From CAZSMC01 sp964607755 (GTDB lineage Bacteria; Zhuqueibacterota; Zhuqueibacteria; Residuimicrobiales; Krinioviventaceae), in assembly GCA_964607755.1 (NCBI GenBank), contig CAZSMC010000027.1:1-57784 (forward strand): a stretch of 57,784 nucleotides of DNA, in the 5' to 3' direction. Position 1 is the first letter of the stretch. The number at the start of each line of letters is the position of its first letter. The notes under the pieces are model-generated. The model had not been told where the DNA came from. It saw nothing but the letters and a program-made list of their open reading frames with translations, and ran no database searches. Shown here piece after piece: positions 16,475 through 27,900 of this stretch. The position numbers and the translations under genes are program-made.

Positions 16475-16870
16475 GTTTCCTCCTTGATTTTGTTAAATAA
16501 AAACTTATCGGAATGCATTGGTTTCATTTTCTGAGAGTCAAGTATCATATCTTTTGTGATGAAATACTCCCCTTTACAATAAAATTAAGAGCGAATAAAT
16601 TCCATAGTGTAAAAATACGAATTTCTTTTAAAAAAATCATATACAGAATGTTAAGATGAAAAAAAGATGGATAGTTTTGGCAAAATCCATTGAATTTTTC
16701 CAGATTATCTCTATATTTATTTGTTCGATTTGTCAAAAGCGCGAAATATGTTTTTCAACATAAATTGAATATTATACGCAAAAAGATTAAAATGGTGTCA
16801 AAAAAACCGGATTCACTTTTTTAAAGTCTGATCAAGTTTTTCCTGATTATTAACCGCCGTGAGCGCCGAG
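16475..16870. other. AT-rich intergenic region
   Basis: I see no gene here. The right end (16852-16870) has the AACCGCCGTGAGCGCCGAGAA sequence related to the repeat pieces at 3109 and 53747. The promoter of the M16 pair should lie at the left end but is not recognisable. Confidence 0.4.
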
Positions 16871-16927
16871 AAAAAGCCTCCGCCGCGGCCTTTTCAAATT
16901 TCGTGGCCATGCACGGAGGCTTTTTTT
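16871..16927 (-). terminator. terminator of the DUF5916 gene
   Basis: A stem of AAAAAGCCTCCG against CGGAGGCTTTTTTT (16871-16882 with 16914-16927) has an inner GGCC pairing. It lies just beyond the stop at 16945 and, read on the minus strand, ends in a T-run. It could work in both directions. Confidence 0.75.
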
Positions 16928-16944
16928 CAGGGAGGTGTATGACT

Positions 16945-19572
16945 TTAGATATTCATCCAGTACGTCATTTTGAGCATAAAAACATTATTGACCGGGGCAT
17001 GCAACAGTTTGTTGACTGAATCATCAAAATAAAATCCATTGTAATAATCATGATTCAAACGTTCCTGGGTCCACACAAAATAGAGTGTTGAGCCTGGCTG
17101 ATATTCCCAGCGCAGCACCGCATTGCCGCGAATCGATTTTAAATGAAAATCAGGGTTTGAGAACGAGAAGCTCGCCGACTCTTTCGGCTTGATTGTATAT
17201 TCATCATCCGAATAGCTGATGTTTTCGTCCGAATAAGTATTGAAACGAAAACTTTTTGGTTCAGCCAGTTCTTTAAAATTATCATAGTTGCCGTGGGAAA
17301 TCAGCGGCTGCATATAAAGCTGCAAGCTAAGTTTTGGCGTAAAAGCCCAATCCAGGCGCAGGTTGGCGCTCAACTCAGTGTGATCGAGGCGGCCAAACAC
17401 ATATCTCTTACCGAATGTGGCTATTGCCGCGGGATCGTCAAAACATTCGATCCATTGCGCGTATTCCCGGTCCCAACTCATTTCCGGCTTGACGCTAAAA
17501 GAAATGTTGCCTTCAGGTTTCAAGTTCAGTTCTGCTGAAAACGAGTAATGGTATTCATCAACGCTGGCTTGATAAAGTTCGCCACCCAGGCCAAAAACCA
17601 CTGGTTTGCGTTGATCGGTTCGGAATTCCACATCCAGATGAGTTCCCGACGGATTTATTGCCAAAGGACCGCCGCGTGTTAACCGGTTGTCCAGTACTTT
17701 AGCGGTGCGAAAAGCCCGGATTTCAATATTGTGAAAATTTTTCAGTTCAAACATGCCAAGGCCGAATAATCCCCGGCCAATAACGTGGCCGCCAAAATCA
17801 GTGGATTGATAAGCCGCGCCGATGAGCCACACCTGGCGGAACAGTTTGCCGGGTTCGGTCCAGCGGTACCCGCCGCCAAAGTGCGCGTTGAGCAAATCAG
17901 TCCGCCAGGCAAAACCAACGTCATTGACATCAAATCCCGGACTGATAAAACCCACCGCCGAGTTTAACATCACATTACCTTTTTGTTTGTTCAGGAGGAG
18001 CCGGCCGGCAAGTCCACTAATCGATGTAGCAGAGCTGTCCATATTGACGTGATCCACGCCCGGTCGTTGAAAATAATGCAGCGAGCTGCTTTGCAGATCG
18101 ATCATGCGTTGCTGCGTACCGGTAACGTGCGATCCACCCAGCCAGCTCGAAACGACCCAGGTTTTATCTTTATCCAGAAAAGACCAGCCATCGATACCCA
18201 GCGTTGTTGCATCTTTGTTCAGATCGTTACGCAAAACAGAGGAGTGAAAATCACGCCGAGTATAAGTGCTTAAAAATCCGATCCCATAGCGGGAATTGTC
18301 AATTTCTTTTTGCGCTCTGATCACACCAAAGTGCGTTTGCGGCTCAACCGTCTGGCTGAATGTCTCTCCGTTTTGCAGAAAACGGCCAGATTCAGAGGAT
18401 GTTAAAGCATAAAGTGCACCGACGTTCCAGTCCTTGCCAACTTTGCCGGTCACTTTGCCGGCGCCGAGAATTGTGGTGGCTGCAGGGACATTCGAATAAT
18501 TGTGAGCCGGTCTGTGGCCGCTGGGTGCTCGACCGATTCGGCGGCTGTAGAAAAAATCAGGTGTGCCCCAGTTAAAACCCCAGTGATTATTGGCTCCGCC
18601 ATAACCAAAATTAAAAATAGAAGACCCTTCAATGAAAAACGGTCTTTTTTCATTGTAAAAAGTCTCATAATCTGAAAGATTAACCACAGCCGGGTCCACC
18701 TCGACCTGACCAAAATCCGGGTTTACAGTCAGGTCCAGAGTCAAATTTGGGCTCAATCCATATTTTGCATCAAAGCCGGCGTCCGGTTGAAGTTTATGAT
18801 GCGGCTTGAGTGGGTTATCGGCGTTCACCCGTCCGGATGCCATTTTGCTGCGAACATAAGGCATTACCTCGAAATGGCGTGACGGCTGGATGTTTTTGAT
18901 CCCTACCAGATCCGGGAAGCGCGAGACAAATCCACTGCTGTTTTTCGGAGTATACGCCAAATAGGCTTCCTCATTTTTCCGGTTAATATCGCGGCGAAAA
19001 TTTATTCCCCAAACATATTGATCTGATGGTTTGAAGCGAAGCTGAGAAAAAGGAATCCGGAATTCGGCACACCAGCCGAGCGAATCGATGCGGGTTATAC
19101 CTTCCCAGACGCCATCCCATGAATCGTCCATCCAGTCATCGTTGTATAAAGTGCCGTCATAACGCGTGCCAGCAGCATTCAAGCCAAAGTAATAACCGCT
19201 CCGGTTGTCGTGATAAGGCGAGATAAAAATGCCAAACAAATCAGACGGGATATCGTGGTCGTGGCGTCCCAATGTGGCAGTGATGGAATCTGGCGCCGAA
19301 TCGTACAGCCGGGCGCCGATGTACAGGGCATTGTCGTCGTAAGCAATGAGAACTCTGGTTTTTTCCGAGCCAGGCTTGCCTTCTGCTGGTTGTCTCTGGT
19401 AAAATTTTTCTACTGCCTCTGCTTTTTGCCAGGCAGGTTCCGTCAGCTTGCCATCGATTGTAATGGGTTCATAGACGCGTTCAGCTTCAACCTGAGGGAC
19501 CGGGTTGTAATGGGTGGGTTTGGCGATAACGAAAACCGGCAATATGAATATAAAAAATAATATTTTAAGCAT
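16945..19572 (-). CDS. CBM9-like/DUF5916 outer-membrane protein
   Basis: The protein has 875 residues and a signal peptide of about 17. Residues about 35-215 form a family-9 carbohydrate-binding-like domain (PITIDGKLTEPAWQKAEAV, then ALYIGARLYD and WGINFRRDI). The rest is the large DUF5916 region with its hallmark NPDFGQVEVDPAVVNLSDYE and the PFFIEG segment, then many amphipathic strands up to a C-terminal MTYWMNI, consistent with an outer-membrane barrel. Members are widespread in the Bacteroidota and related phyla, without a firm biochemical function that I know of. The gene is divergent from the SurA-like gene across 322 nt. Confidence 0.85.
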   Translation of the reverse strand: MLKILFFIFILPVFVIAKPTHYNPVPQVEAERVYEPITIDGKLTEPAWQKAEAVEKFYQRQPAEGKPGSEKTRVLIAYDDNALYIGARLYDSAPDSITATLGRHDHDIPSDLFGIFISPYHDNRSGYYFGLNAAGTRYDGTLYNDDWMDDSWDGVWEGITRIDSLGWCAEFRIPFSQLRFKPSDQYVWGINFRRDINRKNEEAYLAYTPKNSSGFVSRFPDLVGIKNIQPSRHFEVMPYVRSKMASGRVNADNPLKPHHKLQPDAGFDAKYGLSPNLTLDLTVNPDFGQVEVDPAVVNLSDYETFYNEKRPFFIEGSSIFNFGYGGANNHWGFNWGTPDFFYSRRIGRAPSGHRPAHNYSNVPAATTILGAGKVTGKVGKDWNVGALYALTSSESGRFLQNGETFSQTVEPQTHFGVIRAQKEIDNSRYGIGFLSTYTRRDFHSSVLRNDLNKDATTLGIDGWSFLDKDKTWVVSSWLGGSHVTGTQQRMIDLQSSSLHYFQRPGVDHVNMDSSATSISGLAGRLLLNKQKGNVMLNSAVGFISPGFDVNDVGFAWRTDLLNAHFGGGYRWTEPGKLFRQVWLIGAAYQSTDFGGHVIGRGLFGLGMFELKNFHNIEIRAFRTAKVLDNRLTRGGPLAINPSGTHLDVEFRTDQRKPVVFGLGGELYQASVDEYHYSFSAELNLKPEGNISFSVKPEMSWDREYAQWIECFDDPAAIATFGKRYVFGRLDHTELSANLRLDWAFTPKLSLQLYMQPLISHGNYDNFKELAEPKSFRFNTYSDENISYSDDEYTIKPKESASFSFSNPDFHLKSIRGNAVLRWEYQPGSTLYFVWTQERLNHDYYNGFYFDDSVNKLLHAPVNNVFMLKMTYWMNI

Positions 19573-19617
19573 GGCAAAACCTCTGTCTGTTAAAATGTTT
19601 ATCGGTTATCTGTTCAC

Positions 19618-19638
19618 GTTTACGGAAATCTCGTAAAC
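19618..19638. promoter_or_regulatory. 21-nt dyad, possible operator
   Basis: The arms GTTTACG (19618-19624) and CGTAAAC (19632-19638) form a perfect 7-bp inverted repeat around a 7-nt spacer. It lies 45 nt upstream of the DUF5916 start in the divergent gene region, a common place for a repressor or activator site. It could also be an RNA hairpin in the leader. Confidence 0.35.
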
Positions 19639-19680
19639 GGGTTTCATTCGGGAATTTTAATCTCGTGCTTAAAAATAGTG

Positions 19681-19709
19681 TTGACATTTCTAAAGTTGTT
19701 TTGTATTTT
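19681..19709 (+). promoter_or_regulatory. candidate sigma70-type promoter
   Basis: TTGACA (19681-19686) is followed by a 17-nt spacer and TATTTT (19704-19709). It points to the SurA-like gene and would give a leader of about 180 nt. The match is by eye only, and promoter consensus in this phylum may differ. Confidence 0.4.
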
Positions 19710-19894
19710 TGATTCGTCTCAAAGATAAATACACAGAAAAAATTGAGAATTTTAGGCGAACGTTATGCTGAATTGTTAAAAATGTGGTTAGGGTTTTTTA
19801 ACTTTCTTTCAACTTAAATTAAGCATTGAGAAATTAAGTTTTAAAATTCTGCAAGTATGTGTAATCATCAACAATCATTATGAGGAAAGTGACA

Positions 19895-21397
19895 ATGATG
19901 AAATCAAAACTTTACATAATTATTTTTCTTTTTCTGCTTGCCAGTATTTTTGTCATGTGTAGCAGAGAGCAGGAAAAAGAAGATATAGTTCTCAAGGTGG
20001 GAGACCGGCAAGTTACGGCAAAAGAATTCAGATATCGCGCTGAATTTACTCCGCATCCGAATTACCCGGCTATTGACCGGAGTCTCGAAAATACCTTTTT
20101 GAATAATCTAATCATGGAAAAGGTCTTTGCGCTCAATGCCGGTGAAAAAAGCGAGTTGCGACAAAATAAAAACTTTCAATTCTATATCAAAGGTGTGAAA
20201 GAACAAGAGATGCGCAAGCAGCTTTTTTACGAAAAAGCGTTCAATCCTGTCAAACTGGATACCAACGAAATCAAACAACAGTATCACAATTCTATGCGCG
20301 TTTACGATGTGGAATTTTATACATTTCATCGTGACGATCTGGCGGAACGCGTGCAGGCAGAACTGCAGGCTCGTCCGGATTCAGCACTTACTGTATTCAA
20401 TTCGATATGGAAAGATGAAAATCGTCCGACAAAGACAGTCAAATACCGGGATCCGGATAATATCAATATTCATGAAGCCTTGTTCGATACGCTTCATGAT
20501 GTCAATGAGGTGATGGGACCAATCAGACTGGAACGGGATAACTGGATTCTCATGAAAGTGGCGGACTGGAAGGATGAACCCATCATTGGAGGCGAAGAAA
20601 TGGCGCTTCGCTGGAATCAGGTCAAGGAAAAAATGACCATGAACCGGGCTACGCGTAATTGGCAAAAATATATGTATGAGGTCATGAAAGACAAAGACAT
20701 CGAATTCAATAAAGATACTTTTCTGAAATTGGCGGATTTGAGTTTTGATCTGGAAATGGCTAATAATGAAGCGGAAGAACAGGATGTGCTCAACAAATTC
20801 TCTCAGCAGGAAGACAGTACGCTAACTATTTCTGATCTTCCCGATGAAGGGGCTATACTCCAGGCGCCGTTCTTTACCATCGATGGCGTAACCTGGACGG
20901 TTGGCGATTTTCGGGAAGCTGTGGGTTCTCATCCGCTGGTATATCGTCGTCGCACAACAAACCGAAATCGGTTTTACGAGGAATTCAAAGTCGCTGTGGC
21001 GGATCTAGTGCGTGATTATTACCTCACCGAAGAAGCTTATGAGATTGGTCTGGACAAAGATACAGAAATTCAACGCGTCGCCAGAATGTGGGAAGACGCT
21101 CTGGTTGGCATGTACGAGCGCGACCAGGCACTTAAACGATTGGCAAAGACGCTGCCCGATACCCTGGATGTTGGCCGTCAATACGTGCTAAGTAAAAAAT
21201 TTGAAAGTTACATGGATTCTTTGCGAGCGGAATATGGCGATCAGATCAAGGTAAATTACGCAGTATATGATAGTCTGGAAATTAATGATGTACCGATGTT
21301 TGTCATGCAGCAGCAAGTACCGTATCCGGTTGTGGTGCCAAACTGGCCAGTCTATACCAACAGAAAAGATGTTGATTTTAATGCTTTGCAAGATTAG
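19895..21397 (+). CDS. SurA/PpiC-like putative lipoprotein (peptidylprolyl isomerase family)
   Basis: I choose ATG 19895 over the in-frame ATG at 19880 because GAGGAAAG (19883-19890) then sits at ribosome-site distance; the product has 500 residues. The N-terminus is a membrane segment ending FVMC-SRE, a weak lipobox with Met just before the Cys. It is followed by VLKVGDRQVTAKEFRYRAEF, typical of SurA/PrsA N-terminal domains. The middle (about 135-230: DVEFYTFHRDD ... GPIRLERDNWILMKVADW) looks like a divergent parvulin domain. A second VGDFREAV segment lies near residue 345. The likely role is an envelope chaperone for outer-membrane or secreted proteins, which fits the many barrels encoded nearby. 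Isomerase activity is doubtful. Confidence 0.7.
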   Translation: MMKSKLYIIIFLFLLASIFVMCSREQEKEDIVLKVGDRQVTAKEFRYRAEFTPHPNYPAIDRSLENTFLNNLIMEKVFALNAGEKSELRQNKNFQFYIKGVKEQEMRKQLFYEKAFNPVKLDTNEIKQQYHNSMRVYDVEFYTFHRDDLAERVQAELQARPDSALTVFNSIWKDENRPTKTVKYRDPDNINIHEALFDTLHDVNEVMGPIRLERDNWILMKVADWKDEPIIGGEEMALRWNQVKEKMTMNRATRNWQKYMYEVMKDKDIEFNKDTFLKLADLSFDLEMANNEAEEQDVLNKFSQQEDSTLTISDLPDEGAILQAPFFTIDGVTWTVGDFREAVGSHPLVYRRRTTNRNRFYEEFKVAVADLVRDYYLTEEAYEIGLDKDTEIQRVARMWEDALVGMYERDQALKRLAKTLPDTLDVGRQYVLSKKFESYMDSLRAEYGDQIKVNYAVYDSLEINDVPMFVMQQQVPYPVVVPNWPVYTNRKDVDFNALQD

Positions 21398-21959
21398 ACA
21401 AGCCTGATATTGAGTTGACATGAATTTTTTCAATTTTTTCTTGCATTTTAAAGCCACATGTGATAGATTGTATAGAAAATTTTTGTGATATTTTGTGATA
21501 TTGTTATGACAATTTTTTGCAATCGTCAGGTGATATCTAGTTTTTGAGTGAATTATTTCTCTTTCTCACATTTTAAAAATGTGTTTGCGATTCGAGGTTT
21601 TTTACAAGTAGTTAATGCTAAAAGTTTTTTTATTGCATCATTGTAGTCCAAAGTTTTGGAAGATTATATGGGTAAAACATAAACTTCTTTATCTTTTTAT
21701 GCTTTGCATACCTGATAATATAATTAAAAATAAGTTCTTGCTTTTAATGCATATTGCTTACCAAAAATAAGGAAATATGGCAGAACCAGGAATTAACAAG
21801 ATTTTTACTTCCGGATTATCCTCACAACCTTTATTCTATTCGGGGAGAATAAAAGAATAATGATAAAAAGAAAGACAAAAAAGAGGGAGATTTGATGTAA
21901 TACTATTTGTTGTTCTGTTTCGCTGTAAATATTTGCTATTTAATAAAAGGGAGAGTGAT
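21398..21959. other. AT-rich control region before the receptor cluster
   Basis: No gene is present in 562 nt. It contains a perfect tandem repeat TTTTGTGATA x2 (21481-21500) and, just after it, a near-dyad of TGACAATT and AATCGTCA (21507-21528). The promoter for the ten-gene cluster should be here. I cannot pick a convincing -35/-10 pair. Confidence 0.45.
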
Positions 21960-24920
21960 ATGAAAAGAACGGTACAAGCGAGCGCATTGCTCGTTGCGCT
22001 ATTAGTTATGTGTCTACCCATGTTTGTATGGGCAGGAACGACCGGTAAAATAGCCGGCTCGATCAAAGATGCCGAGACCGGAGAACCCCTGCCTGGTGTC
22101 AACGTTGTTGTCGAGGGGACGACGCTGGGTGCTGCTACAAGTGCAAAAGGACAGTACTCCATTCTCAACATTCCACCCGGAGAGTACACACTTGTAGCCA
22201 CCATGATTGGTTACAAAAAACACATCGTAGAAAATGTTCAAGTCTCTATCGATTTGACAACAACAATCAATTTTCAACTGGAACCGACAGTGCTGGAGGC
22301 TGGTGAAGAAGTCACTGTGGTTGCAGAACGCCCCATCGTCCAGATGGACAAAACTTCATCCATGTCAGCGGTGCAATCCAGAGAGTTGGAAGCCATGCCA
22401 GTTGAAAACGTCGGCGATGTGATTGAACTGCAGGCTGGTGTGGTTAACTCGGGCGGTATTCACATCCGCGGCGGGCGTTCCGGTGAAGTGGCGTACTGGG
22501 TTGACGGTGTCGCCACCACAGACGTTTTTTCCGGTGGTAATCGGGCGAATGTTGAAAATTCTGCTATCAAGGAATTGCAGGTCATTTCCGGTACCTTTAA
22601 CGCGGAATATGGCCAGGCCATGTCCGGTATCATTAATATTGTTACCAAAGAAGGCGGGCCGAAATATCACGGACAATTAAAAGGTTTTATTGGGGATTAT
22701 TACACCAATGATGATCTCTACAGCGTGATTGACGATGTGAATTCAGTTACTGATTCGGCAACTGGTACGACCACGCTGAACGAAGACTTGAGTTATCCGC
22801 TCAGAGATTTCAATCCTATTTACAATGGTGAGTTCAGCTTGAGTGGTCCTGTGCCCTTTACCAAGGACAAGCTGACCTTTTTTGTCAACGGACGTTACTT
22901 TTCCCGCGAAGGCCACTTGTACGGACGCGAATGGTTTTTGCCCAGCGGTGTTCCCGGCGACAGCTCACTGGTGCCGTTAAATCCCAATCAACACTTTTCC
23001 AGTTTGAGCAAATTGACCTGGAAGATGACTTCGGGATTAAAGCTGAGTTATAGTTTGAATTATTCCGAGTATGAGAATGACCGTCATTTCAGTCGGAGCT
23101 ACAAATACGTTCCGGGTGGAATTAACAAAAGTTACGGTCATACCACAACTCACCTTTTGAAACTCAATCATGTTCTTTCCTCAAATACTTTTTATGAAGT
23201 AAAAATTAATCGACTTTATACAGTGAGCACATCTCATCTTTACGATGATCCTCACGCCCGGCCATACTGGTTGGTGCATATTCCAGGAGATTCGATTCGT
23301 GAGGAAATGACATTAGACCCTGAACATGTTGAGGAACATAAAGTTCTTTTCGACAGTCTTAAACAGTTTGATATTAAATACAACTGGGTTGCAAATCCTG
23401 AAGATCCATTGGGTTATGTGCATCATGATTCATCAAGTGCACCCGCCGGTTACAGTTTTCTTCGTTCCGGAACAAACCTGAACCGCAGTTGGCGAAGCAC
23501 ATCCTACTGGATCGGCAAGTTCGATTTGACCAGTCAGATCAATCCGGTTCACCAAATTAAAACCGGATTTGAAGCCCGGATTCATGAAATGAAACTGGAC
23601 ACGTACACTTTGCAGCCGGCAAGAGAACCGGGTAAAGATGAACAAATCGTGCCTTTCCAGCCAATGATACCGGATATCTCTACGGTTTTTCATGACAAAT
23701 ACACCCGTAACCCGCGGGAAATTTCTGCATATATCCAGGACAAAATAGAGCTGGAAGATATTATTGTCAATGCCGGTTTGCGGTTTGACTGGTTCGATCC
23801 GAATTCTGTCGTCCCGGTAGACCCTGAGGACCCGAATATCTATGATCCGTTTAAAGACGAACATATTTACAAAAACCCTTCTGCACCGGATTCCGAGCGG
23901 GTTAAATACACTCCCAATGAACGGCGGGAGTTCATGCACAAAGAGGTCGATCCTAAAATGCAGCTCAGCCCTCGTTTGGGTATTGCTTATCCGATAACAG
24001 ACAGGGGCGTGATCCACTTTTCCTACGGTCACTTTTTTCAGATACCCGAGTTTCAATATCTCTACGACAGTCCGGATTTCAAATTGAACAGCGGCGGCGG
24101 TCGTACGGTTGTTGGCAATGCCGACCTGAATCCGCAGCGCACTGTGCAATACGAAATCGGATTACAGCAGCAGCTCGCAGAAAATCTGGGTATCGATGTG
24201 ACGGTTTTTTACCGCGATGTTCGTGACTGGGTCGGCACAAGTCCGCTTATCGAAACAGTCCGGCCAAATGTAGCTTATGTGGTTTATGAGAACAAAGATT
24301 ATTCGAACGTCCGCGGGTTGACGCTCAAGCTGGAAAAACGTTACGCGAATAATTTTTACGCCAAAGTAGATTATACCCTCCAGGTCGCAGAAGGCACCTA
24401 TTCAAATCCCACAGACGCTTTTCACGCGCTCAATGCTGAAGAGCAGCCACGGATTTCTCTGATTCCACTGAACTGGGATCAACGGCAAACGCTGAACGCG
24501 CAACTTCAGTACCGGTACAGGGGTTGGAGCGCCGCTGTGATTGGTAAATACAGAACCGGTTTGCCGTACACCCCGAGCTTTGCCAAAGGGACCAGAGTTG
24601 GCGGCACAACTTTTATCGGTCTTCGCGAAAACAGCGCACGCAGACCAAATATTTCCAGCGTTGATCTCTATTTTACCAAAGAGTTCACCCTGGCGTCGTT
24701 AAAGTTCACAGCCTTTGCCTATGTGTATAATCTCTTTGACCAGCGAGAAATGACCGGTGTGTTCAGCGACACAGGAACAGCAGAGTATACTACATATCCA
24801 CGATTGAGCGATGTGAACTATGATCCCAACCGGATCGGCACTGCCCGGGACCTGCTCAATCGCCCCGAATGGTACATCACTCCGCGTGAGCTGCAATTAG
24901 GCGTGACTATTGGTTTTTAA
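21960..24920 (+). CDS. TonB-dependent receptor 1
   Basis: I take ATG 21960 as the start, because GGGAGAG precedes it and it opens the signal peptide; the product has 986 residues. After a signal peptide ending in VWAG, residues about 22-112 form a carboxypeptidase-regulatory-like domain (TTGKIAGSIKDAETGEPLPG). The TonB-box-like EEVTVVAERP (about 116) is followed by the plug domain (HIRGGRSGEVAYWVDGVATT; EYGQAMSGIINIVTKEGG) and a 22-strand-type barrel ending LQLGVTIGF with the aromatic end of outer-membrane proteins. It would import a ligand across the outer membrane using TonB energy. No SusD gene follows; the next gene, 18 nt downstream, is the secreted S1 protein. It resembles receptor 3 most closely (FLPSGVPGDSS, SHLYDDPH, VISGTFNAEYGQ). 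Confidence 0.9.
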   Translation: MKRTVQASALLVALLVMCLPMFVWAGTTGKIAGSIKDAETGEPLPGVNVVVEGTTLGAATSAKGQYSILNIPPGEYTLVATMIGYKKHIVENVQVSIDLTTTINFQLEPTVLEAGEEVTVVAERPIVQMDKTSSMSAVQSRELEAMPVENVGDVIELQAGVVNSGGIHIRGGRSGEVAYWVDGVATTDVFSGGNRANVENSAIKELQVISGTFNAEYGQAMSGIINIVTKEGGPKYHGQLKGFIGDYYTNDDLYSVIDDVNSVTDSATGTTTLNEDLSYPLRDFNPIYNGEFSLSGPVPFTKDKLTFFVNGRYFSREGHLYGREWFLPSGVPGDSSLVPLNPNQHFSSLSKLTWKMTSGLKLSYSLNYSEYENDRHFSRSYKYVPGGINKSYGHTTTHLLKLNHVLSSNTFYEVKINRLYTVSTSHLYDDPHARPYWLVHIPGDSIREEMTLDPEHVEEHKVLFDSLKQFDIKYNWVANPEDPLGYVHHDSSSAPAGYSFLRSGTNLNRSWRSTSYWIGKFDLTSQINPVHQIKTGFEARIHEMKLDTYTLQPAREPGKDEQIVPFQPMIPDISTVFHDKYTRNPREISAYIQDKIELEDIIVNAGLRFDWFDPNSVVPVDPEDPNIYDPFKDEHIYKNPSAPDSERVKYTPNERREFMHKEVDPKMQLSPRLGIAYPITDRGVIHFSYGHFFQIPEFQYLYDSPDFKLNSGGGRTVVGNADLNPQRTVQYEIGLQQQLAENLGIDVTVFYRDVRDWVGTSPLIETVRPNVAYVVYENKDYSNVRGLTLKLEKRYANNFYAKVDYTLQVAEGTYSNPTDAFHALNAEEQPRISLIPLNWDQRQTLNAQLQYRYRGWSAAVIGKYRTGLPYTPSFAKGTRVGGTTFIGLRENSARRPNISSVDLYFTKEFTLASLKFTAFAYVYNLFDQREMTGVFSDTGTAEYTTYPRLSDVNYDPNRIGTARDLLNRPEWYITPRELQLGVTIGF

Positions 24921-24938
24921 AAAAGTGGGAGAGATCTT

Positions 24939-27900
24939 ATGAAAAATAAACATAAATTAATGTTTTTTATTTGCGCTACCATCTGGGCACTCACACCTTT
25001 ACTTTCTTTTGCCCAGGTCAACGTGGAACAACTCCACGGTGATGAAACCTGGAGTGCCAGCGGACTGCATTCCGGAAATATGATTCGAACAACGTTTTGG
25101 AACGATGGTCAGATCGGCACCCGCTCTACCAGTCCAGAAGACATTGGCGGTGAATGGCCGATCAACTCTGGCCGAAATTATCTGGCAAAAATGGCCACCC
25201 ATTACGGCGCCGAGGTTCGCGATGTGGATGGCGAAATGATCCACATCATGTCCGAATCTAACGGAACCCGAACCGGTGGTCTTGATGGCTCGGAAAGTAA
25301 TGGGGACTGGGGGCCTAATGGCGAATGGTGGACCATGTGTCCGTTACCCAACTTTTATAATCCGTCTCCTCCACCTGATATGAGTGAAGATCCGCGAGTC
25401 TCGATGAGCCACTGGGAGTGGTCCTGGCCGAGTGTGTGGCCGGACAAAATGGATGACACAGTTGATCCCGGCTGGCCCGGTTCCTGGAATGGCTATTTTG
25501 GCAAGGATATTAAAAATGCGGACCAGGAATCCTATTATGTCATCGATGATTATAACAACCGTGAATTTCCGTTCTATCCGGATGAGAACGACTCCACCCG
25601 CCGCGGTCTCGGATTCCGGGTGTCAATACGCGGTTTTCAATGGTCTAATGTGCTGGTTGAAGACATTTTGTTTTTACTTTACGATGTGAAAAATATAGGC
25701 ACTTATGAACATGACAAGGTGGTTTTCGGACTGAACTTTGGCCCCAATATTGGATCAAAAGAAGGTGCTGGTGGAGACAGCGACGATGACGGCGGCGCTT
25801 ATGATCTCGAGAATAACCTCGGCTACCAGTACGATGAAGATAATATCGGTGGAGGCGGCTGGTCACCGGTCGGGCGCCTGGGCGCGGCATTTTTTGAAAG
25901 TCCCGGCAATCCTTATGATGGCATTGACAATGATGGGGATGCTGGAAAAGGCACCGGCGATGTGATTACCGAAGAGATGTTCGAGTCGAAAACCATTAAT
26001 GTCGGGGATGACGTTGTCCTGATCGATTACAAATCTTTTGAACGTGAAATTGTCAAAATGCCTCAAGAAGGTGTGACGTTCCGCTACCAGGACCATGAAT
26101 ACACAGTTAAGCCCGGCCTGGTGGAAGAAATTCCAAACAACCTGGTTGATGATAATCTCAATGGTCTGATTGATGAGAATAACGGTTCTGTGATTGGCGA
26201 AGGTGAAAATGCGATTCACCGATATCTTTATACCGGTCTCAAGTGTGTGAACTATTTTACTGGCGAAGGTAAAGATAACGTACTTATCGATGAACGCCGG
26301 GATGATGGCATTGATAATGACGGCGACTGGAATGTACTCACAGACGACGTTGGACTTGACGGCGTGCCCAATACAAATGATCCTGGCGAAGGCGATGGTA
26401 AACCGACCTCCGGCGCCGGTACAGACCTGCCCGGTGAACCGCATATCGATAAAACCGATATCGACGAATCAGATATGATCGGTTTAACCTGTTTTAACAT
26501 CTATTCTCCATGGACCATTTATCCGCTCTATGCGGATGAAACGATCTGGGAAGCATTGACCCCGGGTTTTCTGAATGCGACCGGACAGATCGGAAATACA
26601 GATATTATTTTAGGTTCAGGCTATTTTCCTCTGAAACCAGAACAGATTGAACGGTTTTCTGTCGGTTACATCATGGGTTATGGCGATGAACTGTTCCGCA
26701 ACCGGGATTACGCTGAAAAAACCTATCTTGAAAACTATAACTTTGCCAAAGCGCCAAATATCCCCAAGCTGACGGCTGTACCAGGCGATAAAAAGGTCAC
26801 ATTGTATTGGGATGATTATGCGGAACAATCTGTCGATCCCATTACCGGGGAAGATTTTGAAGGATACAAAATTTATCGTTCAACTGATCCGGCATTCGAA
26901 GATATGACTGCCGTGACTGATGGATATGGTTCAGTATCCTATCGCAAACCCATCGAGCAGTTTGACCTTAAAAACGGCATCTCCGGCTATGCCCCGATTG
27001 ATGTCAATGGCGTGCATTTCTATCTTGGCGATGATACCGGTATTCAAAATTCCTGGGTCGATACTACCGTGCAGAATGGCCAGAAATATTATTACGCTGT
27101 TTGCGCTTACGACCGCGGTGACGGCGCTCTGGGCATTGCGCCAAGCGAAACATCAAAGTATATTTCAATCAGCAAGGACGGAACAGTTGACAAGGGCCGC
27201 AACGTAGCCATTGCCCGGCCAGAAGCGCCTTCGGCAGGCTTTCAACAGGCCGAACTGGCTGACCTGACCTTGCTGGAAGGCGGCAAAGCGACCGGAAAAT
27301 TAGGCTACGAAATTATCGATCCCAACAAGATTAAAGATGGCGCCACTTACCGGGTTGTTTTTGAAGACACGGTGGCGGAAAATGACTCCAGACAACTGGT
27401 TTACATGACAAAGAATTTCAGTCTGCTCAAAATCATAAACGGCTCATCTGATACGCTGATAAACAAGAGCACCAATCTTGAACCCGCTGCACAGCAGCCA
27501 ATGTTCGATGGCTTTACCTTTAAGCTGTTTAACGACTCGAGCTTGCAGGTCATGGCTGGTAGCTCGATGTGGCTGGCGGACAGCGTGATGGATTTTATTT
27601 TTGAACCGTTCCGGTACAGCCGCACTCAGGGCATCGGCATGCCGAACGATTATTTGATCACATTTCATGATCAGGTCGGTGTCGATACCTCGGAAGCTAC
27701 TGCGCTCTCCAGGGTACGTGATCTCCCGGCCACGCCGGTTAATTTTAAAGTGACAAATTTAGAGACAGGTGAACCTGTCAAATTCGCATTTTATGAACAA
27801 GATGTTGTCGATGACCAGGCCGGCAAGTTCACCGCATTTACCGACCGAACCCGAAGCGATCAAATCATTTTTATGGAACCCAATGAAAATGACTCGCTGG

